Assembly (NCBI GenBank): GCA_030949725.1
Contig: JAUZSE010000006.1
Span: 124,001-188,000 of the forward strand
Source: Sulfurovum sp.
GTDB taxonomy: Bacteria > Campylobacterota > Campylobacteria > Campylobacterales > Sulfurovaceae
DNA length: 64,000 bases
Direction: 5' to 3'
A model generated the notes under the pieces. The model made no database searches, was not told the origin of the DNA, and saw only the letters and a program-made list of their open reading frames with translations. The translations under genes were made by a program, and so were the position numbers. Below are positions 39,871 to 49,001 of the stretch, one piece after another. How positions within the stretch are numbered: position 1 is the first letter of the stretch; the number at the start of each line of letters is the position of its first letter.

Positions 39871-41301
39871 ATGTTTGAAACTGTCATCGGTCTTGAAGTT
39901 CACGTACAACTTAATACTAAAACGAAACTTTTTTGCACTTGCCCAACCTCTTTTGCTGAGCATCAAAATATGAATACTTGTCCGACCTGTTTAGCCCTTC
40001 CTGGTGCATTACCAGTGGTCAACAAAGAAGCTGCGGTTAAAGCCATGAGATTGGGGTATGCGATCAATGCAAATGTAAATCATACTTCTTATTTTGATAG
40101 AAAGTCTTACTTCTATCCAGATAGTCCCTCCGCCTATCAAATTACGCAACTGACCAAAGCAATTGTGCAAAAAGGTGAGGTTTTTATTGACCTTAAAGAT
40201 GGAACACGAAAACGTATTGGTATGACTCAAGCACACTTAGAAGCAGATGCAGGTAAAAATATGCATGAGGGTGCTTACTCCAAAGTTGACTTAAACCGTT
40301 CGGGTACACCACTACTTGAAATAGTATCTGATCCAGATATGAGATCTTCTGAAGAAGCTGTTGCATTCTTGAAGAAACTTCATTCTACGGTACGTTATCT
40401 TGATATCTCTGATGCAAATATGCAAGAGGGTTCTTTTCGATGTGATGTGAATGTTTCTATCCGTCCAAAAGGTCAGGAAGCCTTTGGTACAAGGGTTGAG
40501 ATTAAAAATATCAATTCTTTTAAATTTGTTGCTGCCTCTATAGCCTATGAAGTGCAAAGACAAACAGAAGCCTATGAAGATGGTGTGTATGAACAAGAAG
40601 TAAATCAAGAAACCAGACTTTGGAATGTAGATGAAGGTGTGACAAAGTCTATGAGAGGCAAAGAGGAAGCAGCAGATTATCGTTATTTCCCAGATCCTGA
40701 TTTGCGTCCACTGGTTGTGACCCAAGAGATGATCGCTGAAGCGAAGATAATGCCAGAACTTCCAGATGCGAAAGTAAAACGCTATATAGAAGAGCTTGGC
40801 TTGAAGTTGTATGATGCACAGGTAATCACGGCAGACAAAGAGATGGCATACTACTTTGAAGAGATGTTAGCACAAGGTGCTGTAGCCAAAACAGCAGTGA
40901 CATGGCTGACTTCTGAATTGCAAGGTCGTTTGAACAAAATAGGGTCAAGTATAGAAACGTCACCCATTGATGCTAAAACACTGGGTACATTGGTAGCCAA
41001 CATCTCTGATGATAGTATTTCTGGCAAAGGTGGCAAAGAGTTACTTGACTATATGATGGACAATGAGAGTCGTGATGTGAATACACTTATTGATAAACTT
41101 GGACTGGCTCAAGTAAGTGATGATGGGGCTATCTTGGTGATTATAGATGAGATATTGGCAGGAAATCCTGATAAAGTTGAGCAATATAAAGGTGGAAAAG
41201 ACAAACTCTTTGGTTTCTTTGTAGGTCAGACGATGAAAGCCAGTAAAGGGACTGCAAATCCTGCTAAGGTGAATGAACTTTTGAAAGAAAGACTATCGTA
41301 G
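39871..41301 (+). CDS. gatB: Aspartyl/glutamyl-tRNA amidotransferase subunit B
   Basis: Part of GatCAB, which amidates misacylated Glu-tRNA(Gln) and Asp-tRNA(Asn). N-terminus [18 protein letters not shown] with zinc-ligand cysteines ([18 protein letters not shown]), [30 protein letters not shown], and the C-terminal YqeY-like tail ([16 protein letters not shown]). Length 476 is normal. It is the last housekeeping gene before the accessory island. Confidence 0.97.
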   Translation: MFETVIGLEVHVQLNTKTKLFCTCPTSFAEHQNMNTCPTCLALPGALPVVNKEAAVKAMRLGYAINANVNHTSYFDRKSYFYPDSPSAYQITQLTKAIVQKGEVFIDLKDGTRKRIGMTQAHLEADAGKNMHEGAYSKVDLNRSGTPLLEIVSDPDMRSSEEAVAFLKKLHSTVRYLDISDANMQEGSFRCDVNVSIRPKGQEAFGTRVEIKNINSFKFVAASIAYEVQRQTEAYEDGVYEQEVNQETRLWNVDEGVTKSMRGKEEAADYRYFPDPDLRPLVVTQEMIAEAKIMPELPDAKVKRYIEELGLKLYDAQVITADKEMAYYFEEMLAQGAVAKTAVTWLTSELQGRLNKIGSSIETSPIDAKTLGTLVANISDDSISGKGGKELLDYMMDNESRDVNTLIDKLGLAQVSDDGAILVIIDEILAGNPDKVEQYKGGKDKLFGFFVGQTMKASKGTANPAKVNELLKERLS

Positions 41302-41343
41302 GGTGGGTTAGGAAAGCTGCCTTAGAGGAATGAAAGGTAAAAA

Positions 41344-42081
41344 ATGTCCGAATTAGAAAGAATAGAACAACTAGAAAAAGAGATTAGAGAGTTAAAGGGC
41401 TTGGATATCGATAACATTCCTACTTATAGTTTTAGTAAAATTAGGGATAAAGAATTAAAAGAGTTTTTATCTATTAAAAAAGCAATGCGTTCCAATATAT
41501 TTGATAATTGGTTTGATAATACTATAGAGATAAATGAAATTATAGAATACTTTTTAATAGAACTGATAGAGGAAAATAAATTATTTATAGATAGCTATAA
41601 TGAAGAAGATTTAAAGGTACATTTTATTATCCCTTTACTTAATAAAGTACGATTTAAATCTATTGAACATAATTTTAGAGATTTTTATGAAAATAAAATT
41701 GTCTATAAAACAGATAAATTTATTTTTAGTGGTACGACTGATTTTGTGGTAGCAAAAGGGCTATTTGAGACGGAAAAACCCTATTTTTTTATTCAAGAAT
41801 TTAAACAAGCTGAACATTTTTCTAATCCACGACCACAACTCTTAGCAGAGCTTGTAAGTGCTGTGGAACTTAACAATGAAATATCTATACGAGGTGCATA
41901 CATAGTAGGAGCTATTTGGAACTTTGTGATTTTGGAAAAGTTGGGTAAAGATAAATATCAATATTTTGTAAGTGAAAATTTTGACTCTTCTAAGATAGGG
42001 GATTTAAAAGGGATTTATCGGAATTTGGTTTTTGTTAAGGAGGAGATTATTGAGAGGGTGAAAAGGGAGAGTGTAAAGTAA
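41344..42081 (+). CDS. Coiled-coil protein with possible PD-(D/E)XK core, copy 1
   Basis: Unrecognised 245-residue protein, first of four paralogues in the island. It starts with a leucine-zipper-like coil (LERIEQLEKEIRELKGL), then PTYSFSKI, a variable middle, and a conserved half: GTTDFVVAKG, YFFIQEFKQ, PQLLAELVSAVELNNE, GAYIVGAIWNFVILEKLGKD, GIYRNLVFVKEEI. The spacing D...E-x-K...Q-x3-E suggests a PD-(D/E)XK nuclease fold; that is inference. Downstream lies a hicAB pair rather than the AAA-ATPase gene found after copy 2. Confidence 0.7.
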   Translation: MSELERIEQLEKEIRELKGLDIDNIPTYSFSKIRDKELKEFLSIKKAMRSNIFDNWFDNTIEINEIIEYFLIELIEENKLFIDSYNEEDLKVHFIIPLLNKVRFKSIEHNFRDFYENKIVYKTDKFIFSGTTDFVVAKGLFETEKPYFFIQEFKQAEHFSNPRPQLLAELVSAVELNNEISIRGAYIVGAIWNFVILEKLGKDKYQYFVSENFDSSKIGDLKGIYRNLVFVKEEIIERVKRESVK

Positions 42082-42103
42082 TGCATACTAAGTATGTATT
42101 AAT
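42082..42103 (+). promoter_or_regulatory. Palindromic putative operator upstream of hicA
   Basis: AATGCATACT and AGTATGTATT form 10-bp inverted arms (one mismatch) around a single A. The same palindrome, with a different single mismatch, lies at the matching place before the second hicA copy at 55514-55534. A HicB autoregulation site is the likely reading. Confidence 0.5.
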
Positions 42104-42126
42104 ATGACAGAAGATATACTATTTTT

Positions 42127-42342
42127 ATGAGCAAAATAGATAAATTAATTGAGAAACTACGAAACAATCCTAGAAATATTTTGGATAAATATGAGTTAGA
42201 ATATATTTGGGGCAAAGGTGACCATTTAAATGTTCGCCATCCTAAAATAAATTATATTTTAATCATACCAGCACATAAACCAATCCAACCTATCTATACC
42301 ATAAAGCTTTTGAAAATGATAGATGAAATCAGTGGAGAATAG
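42127..42342 (+). CDS. hicA: HicA-family toxin
   Basis: Small dsRBD-like mRNA interferase, 71 residues. The HicA pattern is present: YELEYIWGKGDHLNVRHPK with the catalytic His in KGDH, then ILIIPAHKPIQPIYTIKLLKMI. It precedes hicB by one base, the usual toxin-first order. This copy is full length; the second copy in the window has lost its 5' end. Confidence 0.83.
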   Translation: MSKIDKLIEKLRNNPRNILDKYELEYIWGKGDHLNVRHPKINYILIIPAHKPIQPIYTIKLLKMIDEISGE

Positions 42343-42343
42343 T

Positions 42344-42666
42344 ATGAATGAAGAGATAAAAATAAGAAAATTAACAGATTTTGAAGGTGGAGAATATTTG
42401 GCAGAATATACGCATCTAAAAGGATGTATGGCTGATGGAGAAACTAAAATAGAAGCTTTGCAAGAATTAGAAAAAGCAAAAGAGAGTTGGCTTATATCGG
42501 CTAAAGAGTTCAATATCAATCATAAAGAAAAGATAAAATATAAAAGAATTTCTGTCACTTTTCCTGAAACGCTTTTAAATCAATTAGACAAAGCGTTAAA
42601 AGAGAAATTACATATAAGTAGAAGTGCTTTTTTCAACAAAGTGTGTATAAAAGTTTGAATTTATAG
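42344..42666 (+). CDS. hicB: HicB-family antitoxin, frameshifted at the C-terminus
   Basis: Partner of HicA, about 107 residues. The HicB partial RNase-H fold is seen as GGEYLAEYTHLKGCMADGET, with a C-terminal ribbon-helix-helix DNA-binding segment (KRISVTFPETLLNQLDKALK). Compared with the copy at 55691, one T is missing in the run near 42630, so the frame ends at 42658 with an altered tail; the restored frame ends QQSVYKSLNL at 42666. The true start is ATG 42344, not the upstream in-frame ATG inside hicA. Confidence 0.82.
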
Positions 42667-42709
42667 GGATGGATTTTCATTTTTCTTGGGATTAATTTTA
42701 AACTTTGAG

Positions 42710-42715
42710 TATAAT
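42710..42715 (+). promoter_or_regulatory. Predicted -10 box of the PemK-like pair
   Basis: TATAAT within AACTTTGAGTATAATATATTAA, 24 bases before the antitoxin ATG. The same stretch recurs before the DUF1848 operon near 58928, where an IS4-type element has inserted just upstream. Confidence 0.5.
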
Positions 42716-42738
42716 ATATTAAAATAAAAGGGGAGTAG

Positions 42739-42951
42739 ATGAAAACCATACAATTAGAGATAAAAGATGATTATTTAGACAATATTGTAAATTTTTTAAA
42801 ACTACTGCCTAAAAATGTAGTACAAATAAAAGAGATAGATACTACAACGATACAAGAGTATAAACTATGGAGTAAAGAAGAGTTGGAACATATCTCTAAA
42901 GTTGATTTATCTACACCTCTTGAAGATGATGAGGACTATAGTAAATGGTAG
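42739..42951 (+). CDS. Probable antitoxin of a PemK/MazF-like pair
   Basis: A 70-residue acidic protein (KTIQLEIKDDYLDNIVNFLK, tail LSTPLEDDEDYSKW). No firm family match, but size, charge and the 7-base overlap with the downstream PemK-like toxin gene make it the likely antitoxin. GGGGAG lies 5 bases before the ATG. Confidence 0.65.
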   Translation: MKTIQLEIKDDYLDNIVNFLKLLPKNVVQIKEIDTTTIQEYKLWSKEELEHISKVDLSTPLEDDEDYSKW

Positions 42952-43271
42952 GGAGTATCTATTTAGCAAAAATATATTTTACGGATGGTGTAAAGTTTAA
43001 ATTAAGACCTATTTTAATTATAAAAGAAAACTCATTTGGTGATTTTATTTATATACCATTTACAACAAATCCACACAACAAAAACAGTATGAGGTTTACT
43101 AATGACTTTTTAAAAAATGGTAGTTTCAATAAAGAGAGTTATCTTATTATTGATAAAACTTGTACAATCTCACCCCATTTATTAGACAGAAAAATAGCCG
43201 ATATTACAGAAGATAAATTATTTGAAATATATGATGTGTATTGTGGTTTTTTGAAGAGTGTAAAATGTTAA
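42945..43271 (+). CDS. PemK/MazF-like endoribonuclease toxin
   Basis: Toxin of 108 residues. The pattern GSIYLAKIYFTDGVKFKLRPILIIKE with RP in the second strand, then FIYIPFTTNP, is typical of the PemK/MazF fold, and LIIDKTCTISP plus KIADITEDKLFEI match the later strands and helix. It overlaps the putative antitoxin and ends just before a nuclease-domain remnant. Confidence 0.75.
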   Translation: MVGSIYLAKIYFTDGVKFKLRPILIIKENSFGDFIYIPFTTNPHNKNSMRFTNDFLKNGSFNKESYLIIDKTCTISPHLLDRKIADITEDKLFEIYDVYCGFLKSVKC

Positions 43272-43278
43272 AAATAAT

Positions 43279-43413
43279 ATTCTTCAGTATGAAGGCTTTT
43301 ATCTTCAATTTTTTGGGCTTGATATTATCGGTGAAGATAAATATATCTACATCATAGAGTTCAAAGTAGGTAAGGGTGAAGTAAATGAACAAATCAATAA
43401 AAATAAAAGCTAA
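43279..43413 (+). pseudogene. Remnant of the AAA-ATPase-like/PD-(D/E)XK gene (C-terminal part)
   Basis: A 44-codon open stretch without a start, reading YEGFYLQFFGLDIIGEDKYI then YIIEFKVGK. It matches the C-terminal nuclease domain of the full gene at 53135-54683 but lacks the segment around GRIDLTV, so it is an internally deleted leftover. It keeps the ExK motif but not the preceding Asp. Confidence 0.75.
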
Positions 43414-43427
43414 AAAAGGTACTAAAA

Positions 43428-45141
43428 ATGAATAAAAATATTAGAGCAATTAAAGAACTTTTAGAATTAGATTTTCTTATTCCATCCTATCAAAGAGGAT
43501 ATAGATGGGATAAACAGCAAATAGAAGATTTATTAGAGGATATATGGGATTTTACAAATCTTGGCAGAAAAGGAAAAGGTGAATTTTATTGTTTATAGCC
43601 AATTATAGTAAAAAAGAAAGATAGTAAATATCTTCTGATTGATGGACAACAAAGGCTAACGACTATATATATCTTATTATCATGTTTAGAGGATATAGGA
43701 ATTATGCTTTATGGAGAAAATAAAAAATATACAATAGAGTATACTACAAGAAAAGATAGTGAAGACTTTTTAAAAAATATAAAAAATATTATAACTGAAG
43801 ATGATAGTAATATTGACTACTATTATATCAGTAAAGCTTTCCTAATAATTAAAGAGTGGTTTGATAAAAATCCCAGTAGAAAAGTAAAGTTTTTTGATAG
43901 CTTAACAAATTTTGAAATTGAAGATGATAAAGATACCTCAAATAATGTAAGAGTTATATGGTATGAAATTGGTGAAAGCGAAAGTGAAATTGAAGTTTTT
44001 ACTAGAATTAATAGTGGTAAAATACCATTAACAAATGCTGAACTTATTAAAGCACTTTTTTTAAATAGTAAAAACTTTAATAATACAGAGAAAGATATAA
44101 AACAGATAGAAATTTCAAAAGAATGGGATGAGATGGAGTATGCGTTACAAGATAATGAATTTTGGTATTTTTTAACAAAAGATAAAAATTATTCTACGCG
44201 TATTGAATTAGTATTTGAAATATATTCAAATATAGAGTTAAAAGATGGATATGCTACTTATCGATATTTTGCTAAAGAAGATAATATCGTTAAATTATGG
44301 TCTGAGGAAAATGAAAGTATAAAAAAAGTTTTTTTAAGTCTAAAATATTGGTTTGATAATCGTAAGCTTTATCATTTGATAGGTTTTTTAATATCAGAAG
44401 ATATAAAAACGGCACAGTCTTTATATCAAAACTTTAAAGATAAAACTAAAAGTGAATTTAGAAAATACTTATATAAAATAGTTAAAGAGCATATAAGTTT
44501 AGAGGAAGTAGATAATTTAGAGTATGGAAAAACAAAAGATAATAAAAAAATTAAACGCATCTTATTACTATTTAATATCGCAACTATCTTAAATAATAAG
44601 GATAGTTATATAAGATTTTCATTTGATAAGTTTAATAAAGAAAAGTGGACTTTAGAACATATTCATGCACAACAAGAAAAGGTTCTATCTGATACAAAAA
44701 AAACAAAAAGAATGGCTAGAGACAAGCAAAAAATATATTAGTGATTGTATGGAAAGTAATAAAAAATCTAAGCGAGAAAAATTACTTAATAGAATAAATA
44801 TAGCTATAAAATCTGAAAAGATTGATGAATTTGATAGTTTGCAAGATGATATATTTAATACATTTGGTATGAGTGAAATTCATACTATTGATAATTTAGC
44901 ATTACTTTCTAATAAAAATAATTCGGCTTTAAATAATAATATTTTTCCTAAAAAAAGAGATATTATTATTCAAAAAGATAAAGCAGGAGAGTTTATACCT
45001 ATTTGTACAAAAAATGTATTTTTAAAATATTATAGTAAGGATATTAGTAAGCTTTATTTTTGGAAAGATAGGGATAGGGAAGAATATATATTAGAAATGA
45101 AAGATGTTATCGAAAATTTTTTAGGAGAGATAAATGACTAA
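43428..45141 (+). CDS. DUF262/DUF1524 protein (GmrSD-like), interrupted
   Basis: About 570 residues if intact. N-terminal ParB-like DUF262: IPSYQRGYRWDKQQ near residue 20 and LIDGQQRLTT near residue 70. C-terminal DUF1524 with the His-Me-type motif LEHIHAQQ. The family includes GmrSD enzymes, which restrict modified phage DNA. An in-frame TAG at 43596 (codon 57, where Gln is plausible) and one extra A near 44700 interrupt it. Its stop overlaps the next DUF262 gene by 8 bases. It may be inactive, or the lesions may be errors. Confidence 0.75.
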
Positions 45142-45945
45142 TTTAAAAAAGCTTTTAAATGAATATGCTATTCAAGTTCCAATTATACAAAGAGATTATG
45201 CTCAAGGAAGAGATGAAAAAAAAAGTATTAGAAATTAGAGATACTTTTTTAAATTCTATATCCGATAGATTAATTGATAATAAAAAACTACATTTAGATT
45301 TTGTTTATGGAAGTATCAAAGATTATGTATTCAAGCCTCTTGATGGACAACAAAGACTTACAACACTTTTTTTACTTTATTGGTATTTTGGTAAAAAAGA
45401 AAATATTGATATAAAATTTTTAGAAAATTTTACTTATGAAACAAGAGCAAGTTCACGAGAATTTTGTCAGAAACTGGTAAAGAATGATTTTGATTTTTCT
45501 AATGAAAATTTAATTGAAAATATTAGGGATTCTACATGGTTTTTAGCTTTTTGGAAAAATGATCCAACAATTAAATCAATGTTAATTATGATAGAGAGTA
45601 TTCATCAAAAGTTTAAAAAAAAATAATCTTTTTGATAAACTTCAAAATATAACATTTGAGTTTTTTGAACTAGAGAAATTTGGACTAGATGATGATTTGT
45701 ATATCAAAATGAATGCAAGAGGTAAACCTTTAACAGAATTTGAAAATTTTAAAGCAAAATTTGAACAGTTTTTAGGAGAGAAAGACGAAGAGTTAAAAAA
45801 AGAGTTTGAAATAAAAATAGATAATCAATGGACAGATTTTTTTTGGAAATATAAAGATAAAAATTATCTAATTGATAGAGCATTTATGAATTATTTTTAT
45901 TATATTAGCGAAATGTTATATAATAAAAAAACTTCTGACTCTAAA
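45134..45945 (+). pseudogene. Second DUF262 gene, 5' part, cut by an ISAs1-type element
   Basis: Begins MTNLKKLLNEYAIQVPIIQR, with YVFKPLDGQQRLTTLFLLYW near residue 70 and LYIKMNARGKPLTEFENFKA later. Frame breaks lie in A runs near 45215 and 45628. Homology ends at KKTSDSK where the IS begins; the target duplication GACTCTAAA flanks the element and the gene resumes at 47219 (ALNEIDFKTITYIYSDE). Further pieces lie at 48740-49001 and 50275-50839. Confidence 0.75.
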
Positions 45946-47218
45946 TAGGTCATTTTCATACAATTCCAAGCAAGAACAAAGCGAATAAATGTTTAAAATA
46001 ATCTATGAAAATAGAAATTAAAGAATTAATAAATATAGAAATGACCCTAGAGATATTAGAAAAATTGCCAGATTATAGAGTAACAAAAGAGAAGATAGAA
46101 TATGACCAAAGAGATGTATTATTTGGTGTTTTATGTAGTATGTTTGTAGGAAATATTGAAATAAAAGATAAACATAATTGGCTAGAGATAAACTTCAATG
46201 AGAAGTACTTTAAAAGGATGATAGGGAAAGAAAATGAAGAGCTTAAAATACCTTCATATTCAACAATAAGAAGAATGATAATAAACATAGATTCTACTAT
46301 CTTAGAAGAGATGTTTAGAGCGTATTTTATACCTAAAGTTGAGTTCAATGAGAAGACACAATTAGCCGTAGATGGAAAGACAATGAATGGAAGTGGACGC
46401 AAGGGGAAATATACTGTTAAACGGAATGTAGGTATGCTAAATGTAGTGGAAACAGCATCTAAAATTGTGATTGCCCATAGAGAGTTAGGAGCTAAGAAGT
46501 CCGAGATACCCGAGTTTCAAAAGGTATTAGAGATGGAGTTTTCAGATAAACCATTTCTATATACCTTTGATGCACTTAATACCCAAGTAGAGAGCCTAAA
46601 TGGGATTGAGGCTAAAGGAAAAAGGTATTTAGCCAAAGTCAAAGGTAACCAAAAAACATTACTTAAACAGGTGCATCAAGCCTTTGAAGAGGAATCTGCA
46701 AAAGAGAATAATACTATCTTAGAAGAGAAAGATAAAAGAGAGTCTATTGAAGGGAATAAATGGGTAAAAAGAGAGACTTTCGTTTTGAGTTCAAAAAATG
46801 ATGAATCACTCATTGATAATAGCTCTTTTAGTCATATAAAATCAATCATTAAGCAGGTAAAATATATAAGTGACAATGAGGGTAAAATAAAAGTAAAAGA
46901 GCAATATTTAATTGCAAATTTTTTAGAAAGTGCTACCTACTTTAAAGAAGGTATCAAAGACCATTGGCGTTGTGAAACTTACCATTATTATAAAGACAGA
47001 TTAACCAAAGAGGACGATTGTAAAATATCAGTCAATCCTTTTGGATTAGCTATTCTTAGGAGTTTTGTCATTAATTGCATACAACTTCACCTAAACAAGC
47101 ATAAACCTGACAATAAAAGCCTCAATATGTCGGGTATTTTTAAAAGTTGTGGGAATAACCCTCACTTTCTGGGTAGATTAGTTACATAGTTGGGTTTATA
47201 TTGTATGAAAATGACCTA
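45946..47218 (+). mobile_element. ISAs1-type insertion sequence, copy 1
   Basis: 1273 bp. Termini TAGGTCATTTTCATACAAT and ATTGTATGAAAATGACCTA are perfect 19-bp inverted repeats. A 9-bp target duplication, GACTCTAAA, flanks it. One transposase gene. Copy 2 at 49002-50274 has exactly the same length. Confidence 0.92.
46005..47189 (+). CDS. ISAs1-family DDE transposase, copy 1
   Basis: A 394-residue transposase. Catalytic-region motifs of the ISAs1 group: LAVDGKTMNGSGRKG near residue 120, YTFDALNTQVES near residue 190, AKVKGNQKTLLKQ near residue 215, and DHWRCETYHYYKDRLTKEDD near residue 325. The reading frame is intact, unlike many neighbours, and is nearly identical to copy 2, which implies recent transposition. 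Confidence 0.9.
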   Translation: MKIEIKELINIEMTLEILEKLPDYRVTKEKIEYDQRDVLFGVLCSMFVGNIEIKDKHNWLEINFNEKYFKRMIGKENEELKIPSYSTIRRMIINIDSTILEEMFRAYFIPKVEFNEKTQLAVDGKTMNGSGRKGKYTVKRNVGMLNVVETASKIVIAHRELGAKKSEIPEFQKVLEMEFSDKPFLYTFDALNTQVESLNGIEAKGKRYLAKVKGNQKTLLKQVHQAFEEESAKENNTILEEKDKRESIEGNKWVKRETFVLSSKNDESLIDNSSFSHIKSIIKQVKYISDNEGKIKVKEQYLIANFLESATYFKEGIKDHWRCETYHYYKDRLTKEDDCKISVNPFGLAILRSFVINCIQLHLNKHKPDNKSLNMSGIFKSCGNNPHFLGRLVT

Positions 47219-47406
47219 GACTCTAAAGCACTAAATGAAATAGATTTTAAAACTATAACCTATATATATTCTGATGAGCCACTTGCAGATTACCCAAAAA
47301 CCCACAATTAAAGCTAAATTAAAGTTTCAAAAAGCCCCAAATAACTTCATTTGTTGTATAATTCATTATCATAAAAACTAAAAATAAATAAAACCAAAAG
47401 GACTTT

Positions 47407-48576
47407 TTGATGAAGAATATTATACCAAGTTTATCTAAAATGTGGAATAAAGTTTTGAAGTTAGAAAAAACTCTCTTCCCCGCTCTCAAAGAGGAATTAA
47501 GACTAGAAGAGCTAAGTACTAAAGAACAAAAACTCATTAGTATATTAGACTTCGCCGAAATAGAACAAAATATCACTGTTGTAACTATCACAAATACTCC
47601 TAAAGATAGAGAAGAGATGGCAAGAGCATTTATAGCAAAGTCAGTTTACAATATACAAACAACAAGAGATTTAATAGATAGGCTTCGTGTTGATAGAACT
47701 CTTAGAATGTTATGTGGTTGGGAATACTCCAATAAGATTCCAAGTGAAGCTAAATTTTCTAGGGTATTTAAAGAGTTCACTGATTTGCAAATAGCACAAA
47801 AGACTCAAGAGCAGTTCGTAGCGAAGTACCTCTCAGATGTAATATTTCTATATAACGCAACAGATGCCACAAAGATGCTACTGAGAGAAAAACCTATCAA
47901 AGTAGAAAAAGAGAAAGAGAAGCCCAAGCACAAACCTGGAAGACCTAAAAAAGGTGAAGTAAGAGAAGCAATCAAACCTAAGATATTAGAACAACAAAAA
48001 GAGATGCAAACAGTAGAAGAGATGCTTGCTCTTGTATCAACGAACTGTGGTGTAGGAGTAAAACAGAACTCCAAAGGCAATAGAGAGGTTTGGATAGGTG
48101 GTAAACTACATATATCAGCAGTAGATGGAGATATCCCAATAACAGCTTTCTACTCAGGTGCAAATGTACACGATAGTTCAGTAGCCTTACCTCTAATGCT
48201 AGAGACAAGCAATAGAATAAACTACCTCTTTGACCTTCAAGATGCAGGATATGATGCTGACATTATCAGAGAGTTTTCAATCAAACTTAAGCATAGACCG
48301 ATTATAGATATTAATCCAAAAAACTCTAAAGCATTAAAAGAGAAAATCTTACTAATCAAAGAAGAGAAAATAAAGTTCAAATGGTTGAACTTGGAACAAT
48401 CATCAGACATTCACCACTATAACCAAAGAAGTATGGTTGAGAGAGTCAATAAATATCTAAAAGATGACTTTGGATGCAATACAATATATTATCAAGGAGC
48501 AGATAAAGTAGCTTCCGTATTAGCATTTGGTGTTTTATCTGTTTGTATTCATCAAAGTTTGAAGTTAGTAACATAA
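47407..48576 (+). CDS. DDE transposase, IS5/IS1182-like
   Basis: A 389-residue transposase. N-terminal DUF772-type region (LIDRLRVDRTLRMLCGW, EAKFSRVFKEF), a first catalytic block around YNATDATKM, a Lys/Pro-rich linker, then ISAVDGDIPITAFYSGANVHD, DLQDAGYDADIIREF and the end block YNQRSMVERVNKYLKDDFG. It lies within the broken second DUF262 gene, after the short piece at 47219-47300. I could not find convincing terminal repeats between 47300 and 48735, so the element's ends are not defined. Confidence 0.8.
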   Translation: MMKNIIPSLSKMWNKVLKLEKTLFPALKEELRLEELSTKEQKLISILDFAEIEQNITVVTITNTPKDREEMARAFIAKSVYNIQTTRDLIDRLRVDRTLRMLCGWEYSNKIPSEAKFSRVFKEFTDLQIAQKTQEQFVAKYLSDVIFLYNATDATKMLLREKPIKVEKEKEKPKHKPGRPKKGEVREAIKPKILEQQKEMQTVEEMLALVSTNCGVGVKQNSKGNREVWIGGKLHISAVDGDIPITAFYSGANVHDSSVALPLMLETSNRINYLFDLQDAGYDADIIREFSIKLKHRPIIDINPKNSKALKEKILLIKEEKIKFKWLNLEQSSDIHHYNQRSMVERVNKYLKDDFGCNTIYYQGADKVASVLAFGVLSVCIHQSLKLVT

Positions 48577-48739
48577 ACTAAAAAAAGGGAGGAAATAGTT
48601 CAAAATATAGATGAGAAAGCATAAAGCACGCAATAGTTATTCACATATTTAGAGAATTGGGTGATATTTTTCTAAAATGATGAAAATAGTTGTTCACATT
48701 TTTTTTAAATCTTGAAAATTTCGATAAGGTGGATTTATT

Positions 48740-49001
48740 TTGGTGACTGGGATTGAATTTGCAAGTGGCTCTGATATAAAGAATATTAAATTTTTATTTA
48801 AATCATTAGATAATTTAGAAAATATAAAAGATAGTTTTAATAGCTTATTTTCTAGTAATAGTTATGAAATGAACAAAGTAACACTTTTTGAGAAAGATAT
48901 AAATTTTCTGGAGTATGTAATAGAAAAAGGTTATAATGATAGAAGCTTTGGTGTTCAAAAAAAAATTAATTCTTTTTTTAGTTATTTATTATGTAGTGGA
49001 T
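48740..49001 (+). pseudogene. Second DUF262 gene, middle part
   Basis: Open stretch IKFLFKSLDNLENIKDSFNS, LFEKDINFLEYVIEKGYNDR, FGVQKK, then an A9 run where the frame appears to shift. It is flanked by the IS5-like element on the left and ISAs1-type copy 2 on the right. Joining across the second IS and one copy of its target duplication gives YYVVDNKISNEFKDL in one frame. Confidence 0.65.

Noticed and set aside
47300-48735. Exact ends of the IS5/IS1182-like element
   Set aside because: No pair of matching terminal repeats or target duplication could be found by eye, so boundaries were not claimed.
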